Under the pieces are notes generated by a model, which saw only the letters and a program-made list of their open reading frames with translations, was not told where the DNA came from and did no database searches. Made by a program: the position numbers and the translations under genes. 26,889 nt of DNA from an uncultured Lachnospiraceae bacterium (GTDB taxonomy: Bacteria > Bacillota > Clostridia > Lachnospirales > Lachnospiraceae): positions 1 through 26,889 of the forward strand of contig CAKRTZ010000029.1 in NCBI GenBank assembly GCA_934402515.1, given 5' to 3'. Numbering within the stretch: the stretch's first letter is position 1; each line of letters begins with the position of its first letter. Positions 14,441 through 23,659 of this stretch are shown piece by piece.

Positions 14441-16528
14441 TTAGATGATCGCATTTGCATCAAGAATCAGTGCAACTTCACCGTTACCTAAAATGGTAGC
14501 GCCGCTGATCATCTTGCATTTGCTGATATACTTGCCCATGGATTTGATAACGATTTCCTGCTGGCCGATCAGTTCATCCACAACCAGACCTGCCAGTTTG
14601 TCGCCTTTTTTGACGATAACAACCACCAGGTTCTCATCGCTGCTCTTGGTGCTGGGTGCATCCAGAATTTCACTCAGACGGATCAGCGGAATGACAGAAC
14701 CTCTCAGATGGATCACTTCCTCTGTCTGAACCAGCTTAATGTCTGTCGGGGAAATATCCTCAATTGTCTGGATGGAACCGAGGGAAATAGCATATTTCTC
14801 GCCTCCCACCGTTACCATCAGTGCCTGGATAATTGCTAAGGTCAATGGCAGACGGATGATCCATGTACTTCCCTCTCCCAGTTTGTTCTTAACTTCTACT
14901 TCACCGCTCAGGGCCTCGATCTTGGATTTTACCACATCGAGACCTACTCCACGGCCGGATACATCGGAAACCTTCTCAGAAGTGGAAAATCCTGCATGGA
15001 ACAACAGATCAATGGCTTCTTTTTCTGTCATGCTGGCTGCCTGTTCCTGGGTGACAATTCCTTTTTCCACTGCCTTTCTCTTGACCGCTTCTGTATCAAT
15101 ACCGTTACCGTCATCCCTTACTTCAATGACAACGTTGTTACCATCCTGATAAGCATCCAGGAAGATGGATCCAACCTCGGATTTTCCTCTTTCTTTACGA
15201 ACCTCTGCACTCTCAAGACCATGATCCGCAGAATTTCTAAGCAGATGCATCAGGGGATCGCCGATTTCGTCCACTACGGTACGATCCAGTTCTGTCTCCT
15301 CACCGGACATATATAATTCCATTTTCTTGTCCAGTTTTTTGGAAAGGTCTCTGATCATTCTGGGGAACTTGGTAACTACGCTCTCGATAGGTACCATTCT
15401 GACCTTCATGACAGATTCATGCAGATTGGTAGTAACGCTCTCCAGATATTCCACCTGTTCATTGAATTCATTTCCCACATTTCCGATGGAACTGGTTGCG
15501 GACACCAGTGAGTTCTTTGCGATGATCAACTCGCTCACCAGATTCATGAGAGAGTCCAGTTTCTCAATATCCACACGGACAGTACGGTTTACAACCGGCT
15601 TGGATACCGCTTTTTTCTCTGTATTCTTAGCAGGCGCTGCCTCTGCTTTGGCAACAGGGGCAACTGCTGCTTTCTCCGCTTTTACTTCTTCTTTCTTGGG
15701 TTCTTCCGGTTCCTCTTCCTCTGCGACAGCTGTATTCGGATCCCATGCTGCTCCCTTTGCAGATTCGATTTCCGACACATTTAATACTGCTGCAAGCAGC
15801 TTGTCCAGGCTGCACTCTGTAATGCAGATCAGAGAGAAATCAAAATCGAACTTTTCATCCTCAATATCCTGTACAGGTGGACAGGATACCATAATCTCGC
15901 CCAGTTCTTCAATCGCCTTAAATACCAGAAAAGCTCTTGCTGCCTTTAAGATACAGGTCTCCTGTACCTTTACCGTCAGGCCATATACTTTTTTGCCCTG
16001 TGCAAGTGCCTCTTTCAGTACCGTAAGCTGGGAACTGTCCAGTTTAATCTCACGCCATTTCTCGGCAGATGATCCAGACTCTGCTGCGGGAGCTGCCGGT
16101 GTCTCCTTGGGTGCTTCGGCTACTGCAGGAGCTGTTTCGCCCTTTCCTTCATTTAATACATCGTTGAGCATTTTGATTAACGGAGCATTATCGTTGGTTC
16201 CTTCATCTGCGGTATTCTGAATATTGTCCACGTACTCTTCCAGTGCGTCCAGACACTGAAACAGAATGTCGATCATATTTGCTTTTACTTTGATATTTCC
16301 GTTGCGGACTTCCGAAAAAACATTTTCCATGTCATGGGTCAGGGTCTGCATTCTCTTATAACCCATGGTTCCGGCCATACCCTTCAGGGAATGTGCTGCA
16401 CGGAAAATTTCATTGATGGTATCCTCACTTTCGGGATTCTGCTCCAGATCCATGATCTGTGTATTCAGATTCTGGATATGCTCTCTTGATTCGTCAAGGA
16501 AAATCTCTAGATATTGGCTTACGTCCAT
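14441..16528 (-). CDS. cheA: chemotaxis sensor histidine kinase CheA
   Basis: CheA (695 residues) autophosphorylates and passes phosphate to CheY and CheB. The HPt domain contains the phosphorylated His46 in RAAHSLKGMAGTMGY. A P2-like response-regulator binding region (about 160-265) follows, then a Lys/Glu/Ala/Pro-rich linker (about 270-315), a dimerisation helix pair with LDSLMNLVSELIIAKNSL, an ATPase domain (HLLRNSADHGLE N box, VRDDGNGID, SGRGVGLDVV), and a C-terminal CheW-like P5 domain. The ATG directly follows the cheB stop (TAAATG), suggesting coupling. Confidence 0.98.
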   Translation of the reverse strand: MDVSQYLEIFLDESREHIQNLNTQIMDLEQNPESEDTINEIFRAAHSLKGMAGTMGYKRMQTLTHDMENVFSEVRNGNIKVKANMIDILFQCLDALEEYVDNIQNTADEGTNDNAPLIKMLNDVLNEGKGETAPAVAEAPKETPAAPAAESGSSAEKWREIKLDSSQLTVLKEALAQGKKVYGLTVKVQETCILKAARAFLVFKAIEELGEIMVSCPPVQDIEDEKFDFDFSLICITECSLDKLLAAVLNVSEIESAKGAAWDPNTAVAEEEEPEEPKKEEVKAEKAAVAPVAKAEAAPAKNTEKKAVSKPVVNRTVRVDIEKLDSLMNLVSELIIAKNSLVSATSSIGNVGNEFNEQVEYLESVTTNLHESVMKVRMVPIESVVTKFPRMIRDLSKKLDKKMELYMSGEETELDRTVVDEIGDPLMHLLRNSADHGLESAEVRKERGKSEVGSIFLDAYQDGNNVVIEVRDDGNGIDTEAVKRKAVEKGIVTQEQAASMTEKEAIDLLFHAGFSTSEKVSDVSGRGVGLDVVKSKIEALSGEVEVKNKLGEGSTWIIRLPLTLAIIQALMVTVGGEKYAISLGSIQTIEDISPTDIKLVQTEEVIHLRGSVIPLIRLSEILDAPSTKSSDENLVVVIVKKGDKLAGLVVDELIGQQEIVIKSMGKYISKCKMISGATILGNGEVALILDANAII

Positions 16529-17602
16529 TTATTTTACCCCCACGTTTAATATAATTTCCTGTGCGATCTGTTCCAACGGAACGACTTGATTTGCCATTCC
16601 CGTTGCCACAATGCTTTTCGGCATTCCGTACACCGCACATGTACTTTGTTCCTGTGCAATAATGTGCACCTTTTTGGTTGCTGCTAAATTCTGGATTCCT
16701 TTCGTTCCGTCTGCGCCCATTCCCGTCATGACAACACATACAACCTCATCATAAGGACTGTCTGCCAGAGATTCATACATATAATTGGCACAGGGTTTCA
16801 CGCCCTCTCTGGGCGGCTCGTCGGAATAATGAATGGTACATTTCCCGCCAACACGGGTCTGCACATTCATATGCTGTCCGCCTCTTGCCAGATACACATG
16901 ACCTGCCTCCAGTACATCTCCTTCTTCCGCCTCCTTCACTTCCAGCTCGCTGAGTGTATTGAGCCGTTCTGCAAAAGATGCGGTAAATCCTGCCGGCATA
17001 TGCTGTACAATCAGCACTGGTGCCTTCAGGTTTTTGGGTAATCTGGGAATCACTGACTGAAGTGCCTTGGGACCACCTGTGGAACTCGCAATGGCAACCA
17101 CCCTGTTACCGGTGATTTCACTTGCATGCTTATGTACAATCTCCACGATTTTTTTGGAGGTCTGAATTTCCTCCAGGGTAAAGGTTTTTCCAAAGGTGGG
17201 TGGATGTCCTGATGCGACTGCCTCCAGGGTATCAAGCATACGGGTTTTAAACTTCTCCTCCCGGCAGCTTAACGCATTGACCGGCTTGTGCACAAAATCC
17301 AGCGCTCCCAGTTCCAGTGCATCCAGAGTGGTTTTCGCGCCTTCTTTTGTGTCGGTACTCGCCATCATTACCTTGGCGGAAATCTTTCTTCGCTGTAATT
17401 CTTTTAACAGGGAAAGTCCGTCCATTACCGGCATGTTTACATCAAGTACCACCGCATCGTATTTCTTTTTCAGCAGTAATTCCAGTGCTTCCTGACCATT
17501 GGTTGCCCGGTCCACTACTTGGAATCTTTCGTCATGATCTATTATATCACAGAGTACTCTTCTCATGAGTGCAGAATCATCAACTACAAGAATATTTTTC
17601 AT
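16529..17602 (-). CDS. cheB: chemoreceptor methylesterase CheB
   Basis: CheB (357 residues) demethylates and deamidates chemoreceptors when phosphorylated. It has an N-terminal receiver domain with Asp8/Asp9 and phosphoacceptor Asp54 in VVLDVNMPVMDG and Lys106 in FVHKPV. The C-terminal esterase domain has catalytic Ser174 in ASSTGGPKAL, His201 in VQHMPAGFT and Asp298 in MTGMGADGT. AAGGGA precedes ATG 17602. It lies between the PilZ gene and cheA. Confidence 0.98.
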   Translation of the reverse strand: MKNILVVDDSALMRRVLCDIIDHDERFQVVDRATNGQEALELLLKKKYDAVVLDVNMPVMDGLSLLKELQRRKISAKVMMASTDTKEGAKTTLDALELGALDFVHKPVNALSCREEKFKTRMLDTLEAVASGHPPTFGKTFTLEEIQTSKKIVEIVHKHASEITGNRVVAIASSTGGPKALQSVIPRLPKNLKAPVLIVQHMPAGFTASFAERLNTLSELEVKEAEEGDVLEAGHVYLARGGQHMNVQTRVGGKCTIHYSDEPPREGVKPCANYMYESLADSPYDEVVCVVMTGMGADGTKGIQNLAATKKVHIIAQEQSTCAVYGMPKSIVATGMANQVVPLEQIAQEIILNVGVK

Positions 17603-17636
17603 CTTTTTTCCCTTTTTTTACAATTTCACACGCTCT

Positions 17637-18362
17637 TTATCGGTTCACTTCTTTATGTCTGTGTTTTCGTTCTTCTTCAAAAATATACCGGATGATTTCT
17701 TCTCTTTCATCCACATTCAGATTCACATACTGTACCCGATGCTCATAAGTGCCTGCTTTTCCCTGTATTTCCTTGACACTTAAAATTTTTCCCACCAGTT
17801 CATACTTCTTTTTCTGGCCATTTAACATCAGATAATAGGTACAATAAATCAGGCTGTTTTCCTCATATTTCTGGGTAGAAACAAAGCGAAGTCCGCCTCC
17901 GCTGATATCCACAATCACACTGCGTTTCAAGGGAAGTCCGGGATTCAGGTGATAATCTTCCTGCTCCACTGCCTTTTTTTCTTCTTCCAGCAGATCTCTC
18001 GCTTCCATTTCCAGCGCACAGCTGAAACGATAGTATTCACGCCGCTGATATTTACGCATATTACTGGTCAGTTCCAGAACCAGAATATATACATTGTTAC
18101 TTTTATAACGGTCAATGATCTGGACAAAACATTGATAAAGTCCCTGTTCTGTATAGAAACAGATATTAAACTCCGCATCCACCGGTAACAGGATCAGTTT
18201 TGTTTTCTCCATCGGCATCATGATTTCCAGGCGATCCTCCGATAGTACATCATACACCGTACTGGTGTATATTTTTTTCAGCGTATCTCCGGTTTCCTCC
18301 GTTGCCTTTTCTACATACTGTAATTCCACTTTCTGGCCGGGTTTTACATAATTTGTTAACAT
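17637..18362 (-). CDS. PilZ domain c-di-GMP receptor, YcgR/YpfA/MotI-like flagellar brake
   Basis: The 241-residue protein has a YcgR-N-like domain (about 1-100) followed by a PilZ domain. The c-di-GMP binding residues are visible: Arg108-xxx-Arg112 in YQRREYYRF and Asp152-x-Ser154-xx-Gly157 in VDISGGGLRFVS. Homologues (E. coli YcgR, B. subtilis MotI) slow the motor when c-di-GMP rises. Placement between flhG and cheB makes it part of the motility operon, which supports that role, though the direct motor target is not known here. The C-terminus is Lys/His/Arg-rich. SD AGGAG is about 11 bases from the ATG, a bit far. Confidence 0.92.
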   Translation of the reverse strand: MLTNYVKPGQKVELQYVEKATEETGDTLKKIYTSTVYDVLSEDRLEIMMPMEKTKLILLPVDAEFNICFYTEQGLYQCFVQIIDRYKSNNVYILVLELTSNMRKYQRREYYRFSCALEMEARDLLEEEKKAVEQEDYHLNPGLPLKRSVIVDISGGGLRFVSTQKYEENSLIYCTYYLMLNGQKKKYELVGKILSVKEIQGKAGTYEHRVQYVNLNVDEREEIIRYIFEEERKHRHKEVNR

Positions 18363-18386
18363 CTTGCTGTCTTCTCCTGTTTCGAT

Positions 18387-19271
18387 CTAGCCTAATTTTT
18401 TACCGCTGATAATATGGGAAAAAAATGCTGCCATTCCTCTCTTCTTTACCTGTCCGGCGGTTTCCATGTTCATCAATGCCGCTGCCATTTTCTGGTACGC
18501 CAGTGCTGATTTTGCATTGGGATGCTGGATGGAAACCGGCATCTGCTGCATAACCGCATTGGACAACAGGGAATCTTGGGGAATCGCTCCCAGGTAAGTC
18601 ATGGGAAGTTTCAGATACAATTCCACCACCACGTTCAGTTTCTGGAAAAGTGCCACTCCATCGTCCTCATTCATCACTCTGTTGGCAATGACTTTGATTT
18701 TGGTATCCTCCTGTCTGTATCTTGCATGCCTTGACAGGGCCTTTAATAAAGAATAGGAATCCGTGATGGATGTGGGTTCCGGTGTGGCCACCAGAAGGAT
18801 TTCTCCACTTGCCACCAGAAACTCCATGACGGCATCGGAAATTCCGGCTCCGGTATCTACAATAATAACATCGGCAATCGCATCCAGTTCCACCAGGTTC
18901 TGGATAATATAAGTCAGGTAATCCCGGCTTAAATTCGCCATTCCCGTAATACCGGATCCTCCTGAGATAAAGCCGATTTCTTCCGGTCCCCAGGTAATAA
19001 TATCCCTGATATTCTTTCCCTGATATATCAAATCACATAGATTATATTTCGGAATTGTACCGAACATGATCTCAATATTGGCAAGGCCAAAATCTGCATC
19101 CAGAATAATAACCTTCTGTCCCAGACGTTTTAGCTGGATTGCCAGATTGATGGCCGTGTTGGATTTTCCCACTCCACCCTTGCCACTGGTCACTGTGATC
19201 ACCCGTGCCAGAGGACGCGTAGGCTGCCCATTGGCCTTTATAATGTTCCTAAGATTTTGTGCCTGATCCAT
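18387..19271 (-). CDS. flhG: flagellar number regulator FlhG (YlxH, MinD-like ATPase)
   Basis: The 294-residue ParA/MinD-type ATPase controls flagellar number and placement through FlhF. The N-terminal DQAQNLR (2-8) fits the DQAxxLR motif that stimulates FlhF GTPase. The deviant Walker A is SGKGGVGKSNTA at 29-40, with LDADFGLANIEIMFG (Walker A' region) and VIIVDTGAGISD (Walker B) after it. A C-terminal basic amphipathic segment is probably the membrane-binding helix. It starts eight bases after flhF, the conserved flhF-flhG pair. Confidence 0.97.
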   Translation of the reverse strand: MDQAQNLRNIIKANGQPTRPLARVITVTSGKGGVGKSNTAINLAIQLKRLGQKVIILDADFGLANIEIMFGTIPKYNLCDLIYQGKNIRDIITWGPEEIGFISGGSGITGMANLSRDYLTYIIQNLVELDAIADVIIVDTGAGISDAVMEFLVASGEILLVATPEPTSITDSYSLLKALSRHARYRQEDTKIKVIANRVMNEDDGVALFQKLNVVVELYLKLPMTYLGAIPQDSLLSNAVMQQMPVSIQHPNAKSALAYQKMAAALMNMETAGQVKKRGMAAFFSHIISGKKLG

Positions 19272-19279
19272 ACTTATTT

Positions 19280-20482
19280 CTATGCCTTTCCGCCTAAAAG
19301 CAGCTTTACCGTCTTCTGAGGGTTGAATACTTCAATATCATCCGGTACATTCTGTCCACTAGTCACATAAGATAATGGAACACCTGTAAATAACTTAAGG
19401 TTAAATAAATTTCCCAGACAGGAAGTCTCATCCAATTTGGTGAAGATGAGTTTATAATCCGAAACCTCCTGATAGGCTTTGGCAATTTCCAAAAGATCCC
19501 GGTACTTGGTCGTGGCAGACAGAACAAGATACACATCTTTTTCTGCCATCTGGTCAACGCTCTGAATAAAGTCCCTCACTGCATTTCGCTGTTCTTCATT
19601 CTGATAGGCGTGTCCCGCTGTATCCACCAGCACATAGTCATAATCTTTAAAATCCTTCAGTGCTGTACCCATTTCTTCTGAAGAATAAGTAACCCTAAAG
19701 GGCACCTCCAGAATATTGGCATAGGTTCTCAACTGCTCAGCCGCCGCAATTCGATAGGTATCCGCTGTCAGCAGTGCCACTTTTTTCTTCTCCATCACAC
19801 GGAACCTGGAAGCGATCTTTGCAATCGTTGTTGTCTTGCCCACACCGGTGGGGCCTACGAAAAAGACGACTTTGGGTCCCTTTTCTGCCGGAGTAATACA
19901 CTCCGGTTGTCCGAATTTCAGTATCATTTTCTGATAGGTATTGGCCAATGCCACATCAAAAGGATATCCCGGTTTACTTCCACGATGGATTTCATCAATA
20001 ATTTCACAGGCGTATTTATCATCCACCTCGTTTTCCAACATGGTCCGATGAACCAGTTTCAAAAAAGTCTCCAGTTCATCGTTTTTTTCTTCTGTCATCT
20101 CTTCTTTTTCCGGGGTTTCCTTTTCATTTTTCTCTTCCTCCGGTTTCTGGAACTGCTTTTCCAATAGTGTCTGCAGGTTTTCCAGACGTTCCTCAATCAT
20201 GGTCTCTTTCTTTACTTCTTTTTCCGGTTCTTCCCGGATGATATTGGGATTATGATATAAGGCACTGTTGACAGGTTTTGCCGCCGGCCGTGCCACAGAA
20301 CGTTTCTCCGTTTCCTCCTCCAGCGCCACCGTCACTTCCACATAGGGTCTGGAAAAAAGATAAAGCAGTCCCTTTTTCTTTACTGTTTTCACGTTCATGA
20401 CCACTACAGCAGGCCCCATTTCTTTTTTCGCAGCCTCAATTGCCTCGTTTTCCGTCTTGCCCTGAAATTTCTTAATGATCAT
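19280..20482 (-). CDS. flhF: flagellar SRP-like GTPase FlhF
   Basis: FlhF (400 residues) is an SRP-family GTPase that marks the site of flagellar assembly at the membrane. It has an N-terminal B region (MIIKKFQGKTENEAIEAAKKEMG), a long Lys/Glu-rich linker (about 55-140), and an NG domain with P-loop GPTGVGKT at 210-217, then ADTYRIAAAEQL, VLVDTAGHAYQN and the specificity motif FTKLDET. ATG 20482 directly follows the flhA stop (TAAATG). Confidence 0.97.
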   Translation of the reverse strand: MIIKKFQGKTENEAIEAAKKEMGPAVVVMNVKTVKKKGLLYLFSRPYVEVTVALEEETEKRSVARPAAKPVNSALYHNPNIIREEPEKEVKKETMIEERLENLQTLLEKQFQKPEEEKNEKETPEKEEMTEEKNDELETFLKLVHRTMLENEVDDKYACEIIDEIHRGSKPGYPFDVALANTYQKMILKFGQPECITPAEKGPKVVFFVGPTGVGKTTTIAKIASRFRVMEKKKVALLTADTYRIAAAEQLRTYANILEVPFRVTYSSEEMGTALKDFKDYDYVLVDTAGHAYQNEEQRNAVRDFIQSVDQMAEKDVYLVLSATTKYRDLLEIAKAYQEVSDYKLIFTKLDETSCLGNLFNLKLFTGVPLSYVTSGQNVPDDIEVFNPQKTVKLLLGGKA

Positions 20483-22516
20483 TTATGCACTCACCATCCC
20501 TACTGATTGTAATTCCACATTGGAATCGATCTCGTTGTAGGATACAACGATCAGATCCCTGTAATAATCTTCTGTCAGTTTTTTAAAGTAAACACGGACA
20601 ATGGGAGAGGTAATCACGATTGGGGTCTTTCCCACCTCTTCCATTCGCTTCATTTCTTTGCCTACAGCTTCAATAATTGCCTTGGAGCGTTCCGGATCCA
20701 ATCCCAGATAGGAGCCCTGCTCCGTATGCTTTACACTGGCCATAATTTCCTTTTCCAGCTTCGGATCTAATGTCACTACACTGGTGGTTTCCCCGGCACT
20801 GAAATACTTGCTGGAGATGGCCCGCTTCAGGCTTTGACGCACATATTCCGTCAAAATATCCACATCCCGGGTGGTAGGCGCATAATCTGCAAGGGTTTCC
20901 AGAATGGTCAAAAGATCCCGAATGGAAATTCCCTCTCGCAGCAGATTCTGCAGTACCTTCTGGATCTCTCCCAGACCCAGAAGCTTGGGAACCAGTTCCT
21001 CCACCAGGGAAGGGTTGGAATCCTTAAGATTGTTGATCAGATTCTGTACATCCTGTCTGGTAAGCAGTTCATCTATGTGTTCACGGATAACCTCTGTCAA
21101 ATGTGTAGCAATAATGGAAGGCGGATCTACCACGGTGTATCCCAGACTCTCTGCCCGTTCTCTCTGTCCCTCCGTGATCCAGATTGCCGGCAGGTGAAAG
21201 GAAGGTTCAAAGGTGGGAATACCCGTAATCTCTTCTTCCACAAATCCGGGATTCATGGCCATATAGTGGTCAAAGAGGATTTCTCCTTCACTGACCTGAA
21301 TTCCTTTTACCTTAATGATGTATTGATTCGGATTCAACTGAATATTATCACGAAGACGGATGATCGGCACTACCGTACCAAGTTCCAGTGCAATCTGTCT
21401 ACGGATCATAACCACACGATCCAGCAGATCACCCCCCTGATTCACATCTGCAAGGGGAATAATACCATAACCGAACTCCAGTTCAATGGGATCAACCTGC
21501 AGCAGGCTGTTTACATTTTCCGTATGACGGATCTCGTCTGCCTGTGCCTCTTCCTGCTCCACTTTTTCTTCAATCTTGGCAGTCTCAATCGTTCCCTGCA
21601 TAATCCGGGCACATACGATAAAGGCCACACCCAGACCTACGAAAATCACGGGGTTTAAGGGGGTCACGATACCCAGTGCCGCAATCACTGCACCTACCAG
21701 GTATAACACCTTGGGCACACCAAAGAGCTGTCCGATTAACACGGTACCAAAATCCGCATCCTTACTTCCCTTGGTCACCAGAATACCAGTGGAAAGAGAG
21801 ATTAAAAGGGAGGGAATCTGGCTGACCAGTCCGTCACCGATGGTCAGAATCGCATAGTTATTTAACGCCGTATTGAAATCCATTCCCTGGCGCATCATGC
21901 CCATGATAATACCGCCGATCAGATTGACAAAGGTGATAATCAGTCCTGCAACTGCATCTCCTTTTACATACTTTACGGCACCATCCATGGATCCGAAAAA
22001 GCTTGCCTCTTCCTGGATCTTGTCACGACGGCGTTTCGCCTCTGTATCGTCAATGGCACCGGTGTTTAAGTCTGCATCGATTGCCATCTGTTTACCTGGC
22101 ATTGCATCCAGTGTAAAACGTGCGGTTACCTCTGCCACACGCTCAGAACCTTTGTTGATTACCAGAAACTGGATCAGCAATAAAATAATGAATACAATGG
22201 CGCCCACCACCAGATCGCCGCCACCCATGTATTCACCGAAGGTGGAAACCACATTACCGGGATTACCGGTGGTGAGAATCAGTCGTGTAGAGGAGACATT
22301 CAGGGAGATTCTGAAGATGGTGGTGAACAGCAGAATCGTGGGGAAAAAGGACATATCCAGTGGCTCTTTGGAAAACATACATCCAAACATGATAATAAAT
22401 GCAATGGAAATATTGAATGCCAGAAGGATATCCAGAAGCCAGGAGGGAATAGGCACAATAAGCATGACAAACGCTGCTAACAGATAAAGGGCAACGCCCA
22501 GATCCTGTTTCTTCAT
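20483..22516 (-). CDS. flhA: flagellar export gate protein FlhA
   Basis: FlhA (677 residues) forms the nonameric cytoplasmic ring and transmembrane proton-linked part of the export gate. The first 320 or so residues hold about eight membrane helices, with the highly conserved AFVKGDAVAGLI-like segment (here VKYVKGDAVAGLIITFVNLIGG) and ARFTLDAMPGKQMAIDADLN. A linker then leads to the four-subdomain C-terminal domain (about 340-677) that docks chaperone-substrate complexes. GGAGG precedes ATG 22516, 33 bases after flhB. Confidence 0.98.
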   Translation of the reverse strand: MKKQDLGVALYLLAAFVMLIVPIPSWLLDILLAFNISIAFIIMFGCMFSKEPLDMSFFPTILLFTTIFRISLNVSSTRLILTTGNPGNVVSTFGEYMGGGDLVVGAIVFIILLLIQFLVINKGSERVAEVTARFTLDAMPGKQMAIDADLNTGAIDDTEAKRRRDKIQEEASFFGSMDGAVKYVKGDAVAGLIITFVNLIGGIIMGMMRQGMDFNTALNNYAILTIGDGLVSQIPSLLISLSTGILVTKGSKDADFGTVLIGQLFGVPKVLYLVGAVIAALGIVTPLNPVIFVGLGVAFIVCARIMQGTIETAKIEEKVEQEEAQADEIRHTENVNSLLQVDPIELEFGYGIIPLADVNQGGDLLDRVVMIRRQIALELGTVVPIIRLRDNIQLNPNQYIIKVKGIQVSEGEILFDHYMAMNPGFVEEEITGIPTFEPSFHLPAIWITEGQRERAESLGYTVVDPPSIIATHLTEVIREHIDELLTRQDVQNLINNLKDSNPSLVEELVPKLLGLGEIQKVLQNLLREGISIRDLLTILETLADYAPTTRDVDILTEYVRQSLKRAISSKYFSAGETTSVVTLDPKLEKEIMASVKHTEQGSYLGLDPERSKAIIEAVGKEMKRMEEVGKTPIVITSPIVRVYFKKLTEDYYRDLIVVSYNEIDSNVELQSVGMVSA

Positions 22517-22549
22517 AGATGTCTTTTCCTCCTTTCTTTCGTCCTTCTA

Positions 22550-23659
22550 TCAAACCTTGCCCTGCAAATGATAAACATAAGCTAACACTTCCGCCACCGC
22601 CTGATATAGTTCCGGCGGTATGGCCTGCCCGATATCCACGTTGGCATACAGGGTACGTGCCAAAGGTTTATTTTCAACGATCTGCACGTTATTTTCCCGG
22701 GCGATCTCCTTAATTTTCTGTGCCAGATAATCGGAACCCTTTGCCACCACCACCGGTGCTTCGGATTCTGTATTATCATATCGGATTGCAACAGCAAAAT
22801 GGGTGGGGTTGGTGATGACCACATCCGCTTTGGGAATGTCCTGCATCATTCTCCTCCGGGAGGCCTCCTGCATTCTCTGCCGGATCTTTCCCTTGATCTG
22901 AGGATCACCTTCCTGCTGCTTGTACTCATCCTTGACTTCCTGTTTGGTCATTTTCAGGTCATCATTATATTTCCATTTCTGATAAGCAAAATCTGCTGCT
23001 GCGATAATCACATAGGCAGCCGCCATCCGGATTCCCAGCTGCACCACCATATCTCCCACCAGACCTATTGCCTGTTTTAATGGAATCTCATACCAGATAT
23101 AAAGCTTATCATATTGTCCCTTGATATAGGAATATGCCACATATCCCACCAGTGCAAATTTCACCAGGGACTTAATCAGCTCCATCAGTGACTGTTTGGA
23201 AAAAATTCTCTTAAAACCACTTAACGGATTTAATTTATTGAATTTTGGCTGCAGCGGTTTCGCCGTAGGCTTCCATTGTACCTGCACCACATCCGCAAGA
23301 AAAGAGACTGCAAAGCCTACCAGAAAAACAGGCGCTACCATCTGGATAAAAAGAAGGCAGATCTCTTTGAACAGTGCTGCCATGCTCTGCTCCGGAATCG
23401 TTCCCCCGATCATTCTGGCAAAATCCGGGATCAGATTGTACACCGATTGAAAACAATCCAGGAAATCATTTCCCAGCGTTCCCACATAGACACGTATCAG
23501 TACAAAGGCCGCCAATAGTTCCGCACAGTTGGCGATCTCCTTACTTTTTGCAACCTTACCATCTTTTCTGGCATCTGTTTTCTTCTTTTCAGTTGCAGGC
23601 TCTGTCTTTTCACCGCCGGGGCCATCCGCAAAAAATTGGAGATCGTATTCTAAAATCAA
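22550..23659 (-). CDS. flhB: flagellar export switch protein FlhB
   Basis: FlhB (369 residues) switches export from rod/hook to filament substrates by cleaving itself. It has the N-terminal QFFADGPGGEKTEPATEKK motif, four membrane helices (up to about 225), and the cytoplasmic domain with the autocleavage motif Asn284-Pro-Thr-His in VVITNPTHFAVAIRYD. The start is TTG 23659: GGAGG lies seven bases upstream and TTGA overlaps the fliR stop, so translation is probably coupled. No ATG fits, as the next Met would delete the conserved N-terminus. Confidence 0.97.
   Translation of the reverse strand: MILEYDLQFFADGPGGEKTEPATEKKKTDARKDGKVAKSKEIANCAELLAAFVLIRVYVGTLGNDFLDCFQSVYNLIPDFARMIGGTIPEQSMAALFKEICLLFIQMVAPVFLVGFAVSFLADVVQVQWKPTAKPLQPKFNKLNPLSGFKRIFSKQSLMELIKSLVKFALVGYVAYSYIKGQYDKLYIWYEIPLKQAIGLVGDMVVQLGIRMAAAYVIIAAADFAYQKWKYNDDLKMTKQEVKDEYKQQEGDPQIKGKIRQRMQEASRRRMMQDIPKADVVITNPTHFAVAIRYDNTESEAPVVVAKGSDYLAQKIKEIARENNVQIVENKPLARTLYANVDIGQAIPPELYQAVAEVLAYVYHLQGKV

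Noticed and set aside
15327..16220. Long open frame of about 297 codons on the plus strand
   Set aside because: It is the antisense of cheA, Ser/Thr-rich with no recognisable domain; cheA on the other strand is certain.
20834..21658. Plus-strand open frame of about 274 codons
   Set aside because: It lies wholly antisense to flhA, has no family motif and shows the Cys/His/Ile-rich composition of a shadow frame.
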